Source of the DNA: DATFTE01 sp963802575
Lineage (GTDB): Bacteria > Acidobacteriota > Terriglobia > Terriglobales > Acidobacteriaceae
Length of the DNA stretch: 64,000 bases
Assembly (NCBI GenBank): GCA_963802575.1
Contig: CAWDJF010000003.1
Span: forward strand, 1-64,000
Reading direction: 5' to 3'
Shown here piece after piece: positions 1 through 9,422 of the stretch (position 1 is its first letter; each line of letters opens with the position of its first letter). A program made the translations under genes and the position numbers. The notes under the pieces are model-generated. The model saw only the letters and a list, made by a program, of their open reading frames with translations. It was not told the DNA's origin and did no database searches.

Positions 1-1081
1 GAACTTGCCTTCGAGGGTGGAGCGGTAAATGCCATAGACCGCGCTTTGGACGAGGGAACGGTAGCGGGCCTCGGAACGGGTGAGGGCCTCTTCGTGACGC
101 TTGTGTTCGATGGCGCTCGCGACCTGCTGCGAGACGAACATCAGAATTTCTTTGTCCTTGTCACGGAAACGGACGGTCTCGTCGTAACTTTGCAGCACCA
201 GCACGCCGATGGTGTGGTTGCTGACTTTGAGGGGCACGCCCAGCCAATCGACGGAGGGAGCGCCGATCAGCTCGACTTCATCTTTGATGACGAGCTTTTC
301 GAAGACTTCGGGAGTGCAGAGGAGCGGGTCTCCGGTGCGAAGAACGAATTCGGTGAGGCCTCGGCCGAGTTTCTTTGGCTCGGGCGTGGGATCTTGTTGG
401 TCGACGAAATAAGGGAAGCTGAGCAACTGCGTCAAGGGATCGTAAAGCGCGATATAGAAGTTGCGGGCATACATCAATTCGCCGACGATGGCATGAATGG
501 AAGCGTAGAAGTGCTGGAGGTCGGCGGCAGAACTGGTTCTTTCCGCGATGCGGTAGAGGGCGGAGCTTAGGGTCTCGGTCTTTCTTCTGCTCGGTGATGT
601 CGCGGTAGAGAACGTAGGAAGCGACCTTCTGTCCGGCGATGATGACGGGCGCGGCCGCGAGGAAGACGTCGAGCAGCGAGCCGTCTTTCTTCCGTCGGCG
701 GGTCTCGATGGAAACTTTCTGCCCCTGGCTGAGGCGTTCGCCGATCCAGCGGGTCTCGGCTGCACGATCGGCTGGAACGATAAGCTCGTCGATGCGCCGG
801 CCAACGGATTCCTGCGCGTGAAGCCGAACATGCGGGTGAACTCGGCGTTTACTCGCAGGATTTCATATTGATTGACGATGCTGACGGCTTCCGGGGCACA
901 CTCGACCAGGTCTTCGAGGTAGGCTTTGTGGGCGTCGGCTTTGGCTTGGCGAAGGATCGACTCAGGGTCGTCTTCCGGCGGCGCGGGACAGCGACGGAGT
1001 TCCTCGCTCCAACGCTTCCTTCAACAATTTCGCGCGCACAAGGTCAGCGGGCAGCGCTGGCCGGGTGAACTTGTCACCCAT
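1..1081 (-). pseudogene. PAS/GAF signalling protein, 3' end off window, three apparent frameshifts
   Basis: The minus strand encodes one protein recoverable only by changing frame three times, near 1001-1010, 811-822 and 578-585. An ATG at 1081 follows a purine-rich GAGGGGGG and begins MGDKFTRPALP. A PAS-like segment follows (VNQYEILRVNAEFTRMFGF, then ESVGRRIDELI and VLYRDITEQKK), then a GAF-like domain (YARNFYIALYDP, VDWLGVPLKV, SQQVASAIEHKRHEEAL). The start of a second PAS domain (YRSLVQSAVYGIYRST) runs off the left edge. The output domain is outside the window, so it could be a histidine kinase or a diguanylate cyclase. Motifs on both sides of each junction are intact, so either the gene is recently inactivated or the assembly contains indels. 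Confidence 0.7.
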
Positions 1082-2007
1082 GGACCCCCCTCAGAGTACA
1101 AACAACGCCAATTGAGGATGTTAGAGCCCTTCCGGGTGAGGTTGAAAGGTTACCGAGGTAATTGAGAATCCCCGGAGGCACGGTGGATGCCGGGTAGGGA
1201 AAATGAACGGGATGCAGACCCGCCAGAGTCCGCATCCCTCGTCATCCATACAGGTTGGAACAACGAAATCAATTTCGCAGAGGGGATGAGGGGAAGTCCA
1301 ATCGAGCGAATCAATGCAATGGATTGCTGAAGCGGGAGAAAAGATGCGGGCAGAAATAAGAATCCCGAGGTGATGTTTCGCTCATTCGTCTCGGCCAGTA
1401 GCTCGCGTTAGACCCTCGCTGACCTGCTCTCGTCTCTTCCCTTGCGGGTTGTGACGCGCGATCTCGCTTGGGCTCCGGGCTCACCGCCAACCGGATAAAC
1501 CAGCGTAACGCCTCGGGATCCTATCTTGCCTTTAACAGATCTTCTTGTTCGCCTCGACCAGCACTTTGCTATAGACCCTTGCTCACCGCCCCTCCATCAT
1601 CTTGCGATGTGGAGAGTGACTTCGCTCGAGCCCCGGACGCCGTACCAACCGGGAAAACTTCAGAAGGTGTCAAAGAACGAGTTTGTTGTACTCCTTCTAT
1701 TTTTGCAGTCAATAAAAAGTGTGCGACTGTATCTGCTTACGATGCAATCGAGTGCAGGCGGTTCACAGGGGGGTGAACTATAAATTGTGCAGTGGGATTT
1801 TGGCAGCCGCAAATCGATTTGTCGCCGAATTGATTTTGGCGGGATTTTTTGTTTGGGAATTGCGGGGTTTGCCGGCGCGGGATCTTACGAGATTGTGAAA
1901 ATCGCGGGGAAAAGGGCTGTGGACGCGGGGTTTCGTGGTGAACCCGGGGAGTCTCCCCTGGCCGGCGGGACGCCGGCGCTACTGCGGAGTACAATGCCGG
2001 GTTCCGG
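1082..2007. other. Intergenic region without a recognised gene
   Basis: No reading frame here looks like a conserved protein on either strand, and I see no RNA gene. The stretch separates the divergently oriented signalling gene and the adenosine deaminase. Its right end holds two short palindromes. Confidence 0.5.
1946..1977. repeat. Two adjacent small palindromes, REP-like
   Basis: GGGGAGTCTCCCC at 1946-1958 is followed at 1961-1977 by GCCGGCG-GGA-CGCCGGC. The second resembles the GC-rich palindromes at 49002-49019 and near 60780-60830, suggesting a dispersed intergenic family. Confidence 0.5.
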
Positions 2008-2022
2008 ATGAGAGGGGGAAGC

Positions 2023-3544
2023 GTGGGCCTTGTGGCTCGATGGGTTGTCGTGGTGGCTTTGACGGCCTCGTTTGCGAGTGCGCAGAATTCTGCCGAGCAA
2101 CGTACGGCGCGGTATATGGAGTCGATCCGCCAACAGCCGCCCCTTCTGTTGGCTTTCTTGCGTGGCATGCCGAAGGGCGGTGACCTGCACAACCACCTGG
2201 CCGGCGCGGTTTACGCGGAGAGTCTGATCGATTATGCCGCTGAGAACGGAATGTGCGTCGACCGGACGACTTCCTATGTAATTGCGCCTCCCTGCGATTC
2301 GTCATGCGAGAGATTTGCGAGCAAACCCCTGGCGAGCTGCGCCTATGGAGATCACGTACTCTACAACTCGCTGATCGATGCGTGGTCGATGCGCAACTTC
2401 AAGACGGAGGATGAGTCGGGTCACGACCATTTCTTCGCTACGTTCGATAAGTTCTTTCCGGCGATGATCAATCACAACGGAGACGCGATCGCCGAAGCGG
2501 CGGCAAGGGCGGCTGAGGATCATGTGCAGTATTTGGAATTGATGCTTACGGCCGATGGGAACGGGGCGGCACAATTGGGGGCAAAAGCCGGATGGGATGA
2601 CGACCTGGGGAAGTTGCGGCAGAAGTTGCTGGATGGCGGCTTGGCGGAAGTTGTGGCGGAGACGCGGGCGCAGTTGAATCTGGACGAAATGCGCATGCGC
2701 TCGGTGCTGCGCTGCGGGGCCAAGAATGAAGATGCCGGGTGCGGAGTTACGGTGCGGTACCTGTACCAGGTGCTGCGCGGATTGCCGAAGGAGCAGGTGT
2801 TCGCGCAGATGGTGCTGGGATTTGAGCTGGCCAAGAGCGATCCGCGATTCGTGGGCTTGAACCTGGTGATGGCGGAAGACTGGTATACGCCGATGCACGA
2901 TTTCGATTTACATATGAAGATGCTGGATTACCTGCACGGTGTAGATCCGAAGAGTACACATTGCCTTGCATGCCGGAGAACTGGCGATGGGGCTAGTGCC
3001 TCCTGAGGGTCTGCGTTTTCATATTCGCGAGTCGATTGAACGCGGTCACGCCGAGAGGATCGGGCATGGCGTGGATGTGATGAATGAGCGCGACGCAATG
3101 CCGTTGTTGACGGAGATGGCACGGCGGCGCGTGCTGGTCGAGATCTGCCTGACTTCAAACGACGTGATTCTGGGAGTGCGGGGGAAGGAACATCCTCTTA
3201 CCGTTTACCGAAAATATGGCGTGCCCGTGGCTCTGGCAACTGATGACGAGGGAGTATCGCGGATCGATTTGACGCACGAGTATGTGCGCGCCGCAGAGAC
3301 GTACGGGTTGTCGTATACGGACTTGAAAGAGATGGTGCGTGCGAGCCTGGAGCATAGTTTTTTGCCGGGTCTCAGTTTGTGGTCGAGTGTGAAGCCATTT
3401 CGCATGGTGGGGGCCTGCGCGGCGGGTGGAGCGTCGAGTTCTTGCAAGAAATTTCTCGATGCGAGTGAGAAGGCGCGGGTGCAGTGGAAGTTGGAAGAAG
3501 AGTTCACGGACTTTGAAAAGAGTGTGGCGCGGGGGCCTTCGTGA
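2023..3544 (+). pseudogene. Secreted adenosine deaminase (ADGF-like), one frameshift
   Basis: Adenosine deaminases hydrolyse adenosine to inosine and ammonia. The N-terminus has a signal peptide (VALTASFASA-Q), so the enzyme should act outside the cytoplasm. The GTG at 2023 has an AGGGGGAA just upstream; an ATG at 2008 is the alternative start. Metal and catalytic motifs are in order: GDLHNHLAGA, then HAGEL, ERIGHGVDV, TSNDVIL and ATDDEGVSR. The frame breaks at about 2953: removing one A restores KVHIALHAGELAMG. All catalytic motifs survive across the two frames, so the indel may be a sequencing error or a very recent mutation. It precedes a nucleoside transporter and a purine nucleoside phosphorylase, which fits nucleoside scavenging. 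Confidence 0.8.
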
Positions 3545-3683
3545 AAATTCCCTTTTGCGGTGCGGCAGTATCGGCTGAGTAGGGGTCCGTCGACTCCGCA
3601 TTTCCATTCGCTAACTACGCGAATGGAAATGCTGCGCTCAGGATGACAGGTGAGTGGTTTGCGGATACAACAAGGAGATTTTC

Positions 3684-4922
3684 TTGGGTCGGTTTACCGG
3701 CATTCTTGGATTGATTTCGATGGTGGGGTTGGCGTATTTGTTTTCGACCAACCGGCGGGCGATCCGGTTCAAGACCGTGGCCTGGGGACTCGGGCTGCAG
3801 ATTGTGTTTGCGTTTCTGGTATTGCGAGTCGCCGCAGGCCGGGCGCTGTTTGCTTGGCTTGGGCAAGTGATCACGCATTTTCTCGAATACTCCTACGCCG
3901 GGTCTTCATTTCTGTTTGGCGATTTGGGCAAGAAACCTCCGCCCGTGTACATCGCGTTTCAGGTCTTGCCGGTAATCATCTTTGTGGCGGCGTTCTTCGC
4001 AGTTCTTTATCACTACGGCGTCATGCAGTGGGTGATCCGCCAAATGGCTCGATTCATGATGAGTTTTATGGGCACGAGCGGCGCGGAGTCAATGAATGTG
4101 GCGGCGAGTATTTTTTTGGGATGCACGGAAGCGCCGCTGACGATTCGACCTTTTCTGGCGCGGCTGACGCGATCGGAACTGATGACCATCATGACCAGCG
4201 GCATGGCGCACATCAGCGGTGCAGTGATGGCTGCGTACATTGCGTTCGGCATCAGCGCCGAACATCTTCTGGCGGCCGTGATCATGACGGCGCCGGGAAC
4301 GATTTTGATTTCCAAAATGCTGGTACCGGAAACGGAGCACGCAGTGACGGCTGGCCGCGTGGAGATGACTAACGAAGAGATGGGGGAGGATAAAACCGAG
4401 AACCTGCTGGCGGCAGTGGCGAAGGGGACAACCGATGGGTTGTATCTCGCGCTGAATGTCGCGGCGATGCTGATCTCTTTTCTGGCGTTGATTGCGTTGG
4501 GGGATGGAATCCTGGGCGCAATTCACAACGGGGTCGCGCGTTGGGGTTGGACCTACTTCCCTTCCAGCTTCGAGCAGATTTTCGGATTCGTGTTTGCTCC
4601 GGTGGCGTGGGTAATCGGAATTCCATGGAAGGACTGTGGAGCGATCGGAAACTTGCTTGGTACGCGAATGATCTTGAATGAGTTCGTGGCGTTTTCGAAG
4701 TTGGCGGGAGAGAAGGCGGCGCTCGATCCGCGATCGTACACAATTGCGACCTTCGCGTTGTGCGGGTTCGCCAACCTGGGAAACATTGGGATTGAGATTG
4801 GCGGGATCGGATCGCTGGCTCCGAACAAGAGAATCGAACTGGCAAAACTCGGCGTGAGAGCGATGCTCGCGGGGACGATGGCGAATTTGATGGCGGCGAG
4901 CATCGCGGGAATGCTGTTATGA
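3684..4922 (+). CDS. nupC: Concentrative nucleoside transporter (CNT/NupC family)
   Basis: This is a cation-coupled importer of nucleosides in the inner membrane, about 412 residues with many hydrophobic segments. The family signature is clear: GCTEAPLTIRPFLARLT followed by TSGMAHISGAVMAAYI, and NEFVAF in the C-terminal half. I chose the TTG at 3684 because AAGGAG lies at 3672-3677 with ideal spacing; the frame stays open further upstream but lacks such a site. It lies between a secreted adenosine deaminase and a cytoplasmic purine nucleoside phosphorylase, so the three would form a path from external adenosine to purine base. Substrate preference cannot be read from the sequence. Confidence 0.9.
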   Translation: MGRFTGILGLISMVGLAYLFSTNRRAIRFKTVAWGLGLQIVFAFLVLRVAAGRALFAWLGQVITHFLEYSYAGSSFLFGDLGKKPPPVYIAFQVLPVIIFVAAFFAVLYHYGVMQWVIRQMARFMMSFMGTSGAESMNVAASIFLGCTEAPLTIRPFLARLTRSELMTIMTSGMAHISGAVMAAYIAFGISAEHLLAAVIMTAPGTILISKMLVPETEHAVTAGRVEMTNEEMGEDKTENLLAAVAKGTTDGLYLALNVAAMLISFLALIALGDGILGAIHNGVARWGWTYFPSSFEQIFGFVFAPVAWVIGIPWKDCGAIGNLLGTRMILNEFVAFSKLAGEKAALDPRSYTIATFALCGFANLGNIGIEIGGIGSLAPNKRIELAKLGVRAMLAGTMANLMAASIAGMLL

Positions 4923-4926
4923 AGAA

Positions 4927-5001
4927 GCTTTTAGCTGTTAGCTCTTGGCTCTTAGCTTGAAACTCTTTGGCTAAAGGCTAAGAGCTAAAAGCTAACAGCT
5001 C
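4927..5001. repeat. Heptamer tandem repeat in inverted arms
   Basis: Degenerate 7-bp units (TTAGCTG, TTAGCTC, TTGGCTC, TTAGCTT) are followed by their approximate reverse complement (GGCTAAA, GGCTAAG, AGCTAAA, AGCTAAC). The two arms could form a long imperfect hairpin between the transporter and purine nucleoside phosphorylase genes. Confidence 0.8.
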
Positions 5002-5005
5002 TTCC

Positions 5006-5851
5006 ATGACTGACGAATTTACACGCGCGGAATCGGCAGCGGCGTTTGTTTTGTCGCGGACTGCTCTTCGTCCAAGGATTGGGTTGGTGCTCGGTTCGGG
5101 ATTGGGTGGGTTTGCCAACGAACTGGCTGCCGCGACTCGCATACCTTACGAGGACATCCCTTCGTTTCCCCGCTCTACTGCGATCGGACATGCCGGACAG
5201 ATGGTGATTGGCACATCGAACGGCGTTGCGGTCGCGGCGATGTCGGGGCGCGTCCATCTCTACGAAGGTTATTCGCCGAAGGAAGTTGCGTTTCCGGTGC
5301 GCGTGTTTGCGCGCATGGGGATTCGCGCGCTGATACTGACGAATGCGGCGGGCGGCATCAATCTGGAATATAAGCAGGGCGCGCTGGTGATCATTACCGA
5401 TCACATCAATTTGCAGGGACAGAATCCGCTGGTGGGCGCGAATGACGAGCGATTTGGTCCGCGATTCCCCGACATGACACAGGCGTACTGGAAACCCTAT
5501 CGCGAGATGGCGCTGGAGGAGGCGCGGAAGTCGCGACTGACGGTGTATCAGGGTGTGTATGCGGGCTTGCCAGGCCCGAGTTTTGAGACTCCGGCGGAGA
5601 TTCGATATTTGCGGGCGATTGGAGCCGATTTGGTGGGGATGTCGACGATCCCCGAGGTGATTGCGGCGCGGCACATGGGATTGAAGGTGCTCGCGATTTC
5701 CTGCGTGACGAATATGGCCGCGGGCATTCTGGATCAGGTCATTACACATGACGAAGTTCTGGAGACGACAGTGCGGGTAAAGGGAGATTTTGTGGGATTG
5801 GTAAGGGCGTCGATTCGCAGCATCGCCGAGGATGTGAACTCCGGGGGCTAA
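5006..5851 (+). CDS. punA: Purine nucleoside phosphorylase, trimeric type I
   Basis: The enzyme phosphorolyses inosine and guanosine to base plus ribose 1-phosphate in the cytoplasm. At 281 residues it matches the trimeric class. Visible motifs are the phosphate loop GSGLGGF, GRVHLYEGY, LTNAAGGIN, GPSFETPAEIR and the substrate segment VGMSTIPEVIAARHMG, followed by SCVTNMAAG. It directly follows the nucleoside transporter. The stop codon lies inside a GGGGCTAAAGCCCC palindrome, so the last residues (NSGG) may be encoded by an invading repeat rather than the ancestral C-terminus. Specificity for inosine/guanosine versus other purines is inferred from family only. Confidence 0.92.
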   Translation: MTDEFTRAESAAAFVLSRTALRPRIGLVLGSGLGGFANELAAATRIPYEDIPSFPRSTAIGHAGQMVIGTSNGVAVAAMSGRVHLYEGYSPKEVAFPVRVFARMGIRALILTNAAGGINLEYKQGALVIITDHINLQGQNPLVGANDERFGPRFPDMTQAYWKPYREMALEEARKSRLTVYQGVYAGLPGPSFETPAEIRYLRAIGADLVGMSTIPEVIAARHMGLKVLAISCVTNMAAGILDQVITHDEVLETTVRVKGDFVGLVRASIRSIAEDVNSGG

Positions 5852-5988
5852 AGCCCCACTCGGAAAATGCTCACAATCGCGGCGCCACCCTAAGGCACAG
5901 GATCCCCGGAAATAAAACTCCATGGGCGAATTCTCGAAGACAATCGAGATCCCCACCCTGTGCGCAAAGAACGCGCACAAGGATGGGG
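5844..5988. repeat. REP-like palindromes downstream of purine nucleoside phosphorylase
   Basis: GGGGCTAAAGCCCC spans 5844-5857 and overlaps the upstream gene's stop codon. A second imperfect hairpin spans 5951-5988, with arms CCCCACCCTGTGCGC and GCGCACAAGGATGGGG. They lie between convergent genes and may help end transcription on both strands. The first palindrome's core recurs inside the hydantoinase gene at about 21354. Confidence 0.6.
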
Positions 5989-5999
5989 CACCCGGAGTT

Positions 6000-8900
6000 C
6001 TAGAACGTTATCTTCGCACCTAGTTGGATTACGCGGGGGCCGCCTCCGCCCAGGCCTGGATTCGTTTGGGCTTGGTCGGGAGTTTGCGTGATCAGGCCTT
6101 GTTGGGTGGATCCTGGGACGACGAAGAAGTTGGGTAGCGCGAAATTCGGGTGATTGAAAATGTTGAATAGCTCGGCGCGCAGTTGCAGGTTCACGTGCTC
6201 GGCGAGCGGCGTGTTCTTGCTTACCGCGAAATCAACATTCCAGAAACTGGGCCCGTAGATGGCGTTGCGTCCCAAGTCACCGAACGTGCCAAATGCCGGC
6301 TGAGAAAACGCCGCACCGTTAAGGTATCCGATCACGTCAGGGGCCGATCTCCAGTTGGAGTTGATCGGGTTCACTCCGGGCACCAGATTTGGCCGTTGAT
6401 GAAAGTTAGAAGGTGTGGGAAAGACAAAGTCGTTGGCTCCGCTGGTGTCGTTAGCGCTGACGATGGGGACGGGGCGTCCGCTTTGAGCCGTCACGATGCT
6501 ATTCAATTGCCATCCGCGGACGAGACGATCCGGTCCGGCCCGGAGCGGGATTTCATAAGTGAAGGCCGCGGTGAAGCGCTGGCGAGTGTCGAAGTTCGAT
6601 GGTCCGTGCTCGGCTCTTAAATTGTTCGAGTCCTGCGGCAGAGCAACCGTGGCGAAATTGAAATCAATGCCGTCGGAAGCGTCGTCGAGAGACTTCGACC
6701 ATGTGTATCCGGTGAAGCCGGAGAGACCATGCCAAGCGCGCGTGCGGAACGTGGCCTGCAGCGCGTGGTACGTTGAGGAACTGATCGTAGCGAACTCGTC
6801 AACAAATCCGTACTGCGGGAAGTTGTTGCGGTTGCCGTTGATGTCGGGCTGATTGGCGTCGCGCAGGCGAACCAATCTGGTGCCTTTGCTGCCGACGTAC
6901 CCCAGTTGTAACGCAACACCGTTGGCCAATTCCTGTTCGAAATTCAAATTCCAATTTTGTACGTAGGGCGTAGAGAGATTGCGCGGAGTGATGAAAATGT
7001 CGGCTTGGAATGGAGGATAGGGGAGCGAGGGCAGCGTAAAGACCGGGCCTCCCGGGTTGGAGCCGTTGAATGCGCTGGAGTCGTAATTATTCGCCAAAGA
7101 CACAACCGGGCTGGGACCGATTGGATTCGTCACCAGGCCGGCGGAGTTGGTGAAGTTCGCAATGAGCAGGTCTTGTGGAACGTAATCGTAGTAGACGCCA
7201 TAGGCGCCGCGAATGACAGTCTTGGCGTGGGCGTTCCAGGAGAATCCGATGCGCGGGCCGAAATTATTGAGATCGCGGCGGTAGGCTCCCTTGACGCCGT
7301 CGCTGCCGACCAGCGCGAGATTTCCATCGGGTCCTAGATTTGATAAGAGATTGTGCGACTCGCTGATGGGTCCAAAGTATTCCCAGCGAAGGCCCAGGTT
7401 GATGGTGAAGTTCGAGCGGGCGCGGAAATCATCCTGAACGAAGAATGCGAGACCATTGTTGAATGTGGTGCGCTGCGTGTTGCCGGCGTCCGCAGAAGGA
7501 AAGGTATCGCCAAGATAGAAAGCGGCCAGCGTAAGAGCGCCCTGGTCGGAGCATCCGGCGGGCACCGGGATCAGTTGGCACGCTGCCAGCATTGTCGGAT
7601 CTTCGGCACCGAACGAGAAGAGGCCACGCTCGAGGTTGTCATTGAAGCTGTCAATAATCGCGCGTCGGTACTCGCCGCCGAACTTGATGGTGTGGCGTCC
7701 ACGCAGCCATGTGAAATTATCGAGGATCTGGAAGGTCTGGCTGGTGCGTCCGCGGGGAATGCTGAAGGCGGTCGCGCCGAGATTGTCGAACAATCCGCTG
7801 AAATCAATTTCAGGCAGGCCCAATTTGCCCGTGCCGAAGTCCAGCGTCGGCGCGGAGAAATCGGTGTTGGCATCAAGCGAGCTGAACGAAGTGCGGTAGC
7901 GACTGTAGCCGAAGCGAATTTCGTTGATCCTGGTTGAACTCAGGGTTGAAAGAAGACTGGCCGAAACCAACTGTACCCGCGTCGGTGAAGTTTGCGCGAA
8001 CTGCGGCAGGCGCGATCCAGCGCCAAATCCGAGGCCGCCCAGAGGGAAGGTCTGCTGGCTTCCCGCATACGCGTAACGCACGGATAGAGACTCGGAACCT
8101 TTGATTTGCTGGTCCACTTTTGCAATCAGGCTGTTCACACTATTCGAGTCGTGAACCCCACCGACGACTGTGCCGGTCTGGCCATTGAATCCAGTGGCGG
8201 CGGGAAATTGATCAAGGATCGAGGTCAGCGCGGGGTTGGTGGGGACGGGCGAGCCACCAACAAAGCCTCCCTGTGCGACAATTTGCGCGTCTGCGATCTG
8301 GGTTGCAGTCGGGACAAGGAAGGTGAAATCGGAGGTGACGCGCTCGCGCTGTCCTTCATACGCGCCGAAGAAGAAGGTTTTATCTTTGATGATGGGTCCG
8401 CCAAGCGAGGCGCCGAATTGGTTGTTGCGGAATTCGCTCTTAGGGATGTGGTTTCCCGACTGATCGACGGATCGATTGAAGAAGTTACGGGCATCAAACA
8501 AATCGTTCCGCAGAAATTCGAAAAGCGATCCGTGAAACTGGTTGGTACCGGACTTGGTGATGATGTTGACGACCGATCCGGTGTTGCGTCCGTACTCGGC
8601 AGGGAAATTCGCTTGCAGATTGAATTCCTCGATGGCATCAATGGGAAGAATTGACGCCGGCGCTCCACCGATGCCGGTCTGGTTGAAAGCCGAGTTGTTG
8701 AAGAAGGGATCGTTATTGTCGGTGCCGTCGAGCGTGTAGTTGTTAGAGCGGTCACGACTGCCGTTAATCGAGAATTGCCCGAAGCCGCTCTGGATAGCGG
8801 CAACGCCGGCGGGTTCTACCGTCGCACCCGGAACCAGAGCAACCAGTTTGCCGAAATCGCGTCCATTCAGCGGCAGGTCGGTGACTAGTTTGCGCTCGAC

Positions 8901-9320
8901 GACTTCTCCAAGGACATCGCGGCTGGTATCGACGAGCGGCGCGGCTTCGTTGACGATAACCTGCTCAACTTTCCTTTCCAGTTTGGTGAGATCGAAATTG
9001 GCAGTGGTGTCGAGGCCGACGTTCACGATGACGTTTTGCGCAACCGGGGAGAGACCACCGGATTCGGCAAGGACGACGTATTCTCCGGCGGGCAGTTCGG
9101 CGAGGACGTAGGCCCCGTCGGCGTCGGTAAGCGTGTCACGAACCAGTCCGGTGGCGTTGCTTTTCGCGGTGACTTTGGCGCGGGCGATTACGCCGCCGAG
9201 CGGATCGACCACGCGGCCGCGGATGGAACCACGAAAGCTCTGCGCGGAAGCGAGGCACGACAGGAGCAGCGCAGCCAGCAGAAGAAAAGAGATGGTTGCG
9301 AATTTCGGTGAGCTGTTCAT
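6000..9320 (-). CDS. Oar-like TonB-dependent receptor with carboxypeptidase-regulatory domain
   Basis: This is a 1106-residue outer-membrane protein. It has a signal peptide (residues 1-26, cleavage near CLASAQS), a carboxypeptidase-D regulatory-like beta-sandwich (about 28-110, GRVVDPLGGVIARAKV), a plug domain (about 130-255, DLPLNGRDFGKLVALVPG) and a long barrel ending in phenylalanine (GAKITF). The architecture matches the large Oar/TonB-dependent receptors expanded in Acidobacteriota, which take up oligomeric substrates using TonB energy. No TonB box is evident. It sits between nucleoside-scavenging genes, but that proximity is weak evidence for its substrate. There is no neighbouring SusD-like gene or anti-sigma regulator. 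Confidence 0.92.
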   Translation of the reverse strand: MNSSPKFATISFLLLAALLLSCLASAQSFRGSIRGRVVDPLGGVIARAKVTAKSNATGLVRDTLTDADGAYVLAELPAGEYVVLAESGGLSPVAQNVIVNVGLDTTANFDLTKLERKVEQVIVNEAAPLVDTSRDVLGEVVERKLVTDLPLNGRDFGKLVALVPGATVEPAGVAAIQSGFGQFSINGSRDRSNNYTLDGTDNNDPFFNNSAFNQTGIGGAPASILPIDAIEEFNLQANFPAEYGRNTGSVVNIITKSGTNQFHGSLFEFLRNDLFDARNFFNRSVDQSGNHIPKSEFRNNQFGASLGGPIIKDKTFFFGAYEGQRERVTSDFTFLVPTATQIADAQIVAQGGFVGGSPVPTNPALTSILDQFPAATGFNGQTGTVVGGVHDSNSVNSLIAKVDQQIKGSESLSVRYAYAGSQQTFPLGGLGFGAGSRLPQFAQTSPTRVQLVSASLLSTLSSTRINEIRFGYSRYRTSFSSLDANTDFSAPTLDFGTGKLGLPEIDFSGLFDNLGATAFSIPRGRTSQTFQILDNFTWLRGRHTIKFGGEYRRAIIDSFNDNLERGLFSFGAEDPTMLAACQLIPVPAGCSDQGALTLAAFYLGDTFPSADAGNTQRTTFNNGLAFFVQDDFRARSNFTINLGLRWEYFGPISESHNLLSNLGPDGNLALVGSDGVKGAYRRDLNNFGPRIGFSWNAHAKTVIRGAYGVYYDYVPQDLLIANFTNSAGLVTNPIGPSPVVSLANNYDSSAFNGSNPGGPVFTLPSLPYPPFQADIFITPRNLSTPYVQNWNLNFEQELANGVALQLGYVGSKGTRLVRLRDANQPDINGNRNNFPQYGFVDEFATISSSTYHALQATFRTRAWHGLSGFTGYTWSKSLDDASDGIDFNFATVALPQDSNNLRAEHGPSNFDTRQRFTAAFTYEIPLRAGPDRLVRGWQLNSIVTAQSGRPVPIVSANDTSGANDFVFPTPSNFHQRPNLVPGVNPINSNWRSAPDVIGYLNGAAFSQPAFGTFGDLGRNAIYGPSFWNVDFAVSKNTPLAEHVNLQLRAELFNIFNHPNFALPNFFVVPGSTQQGLITQTPDQAQTNPGLGGGGPRVIQLGAKITF

Positions 9321-9422
9321 CGGCTGTTCCTTTGTGCTCAGTTGAGCCTTGAGCCTTCTTACACCTTCCGCGCGAAACGGTGCAGTGACGTCGTTAACGG
9401 TTGCGGTTTCTCTCGTGCCCGA

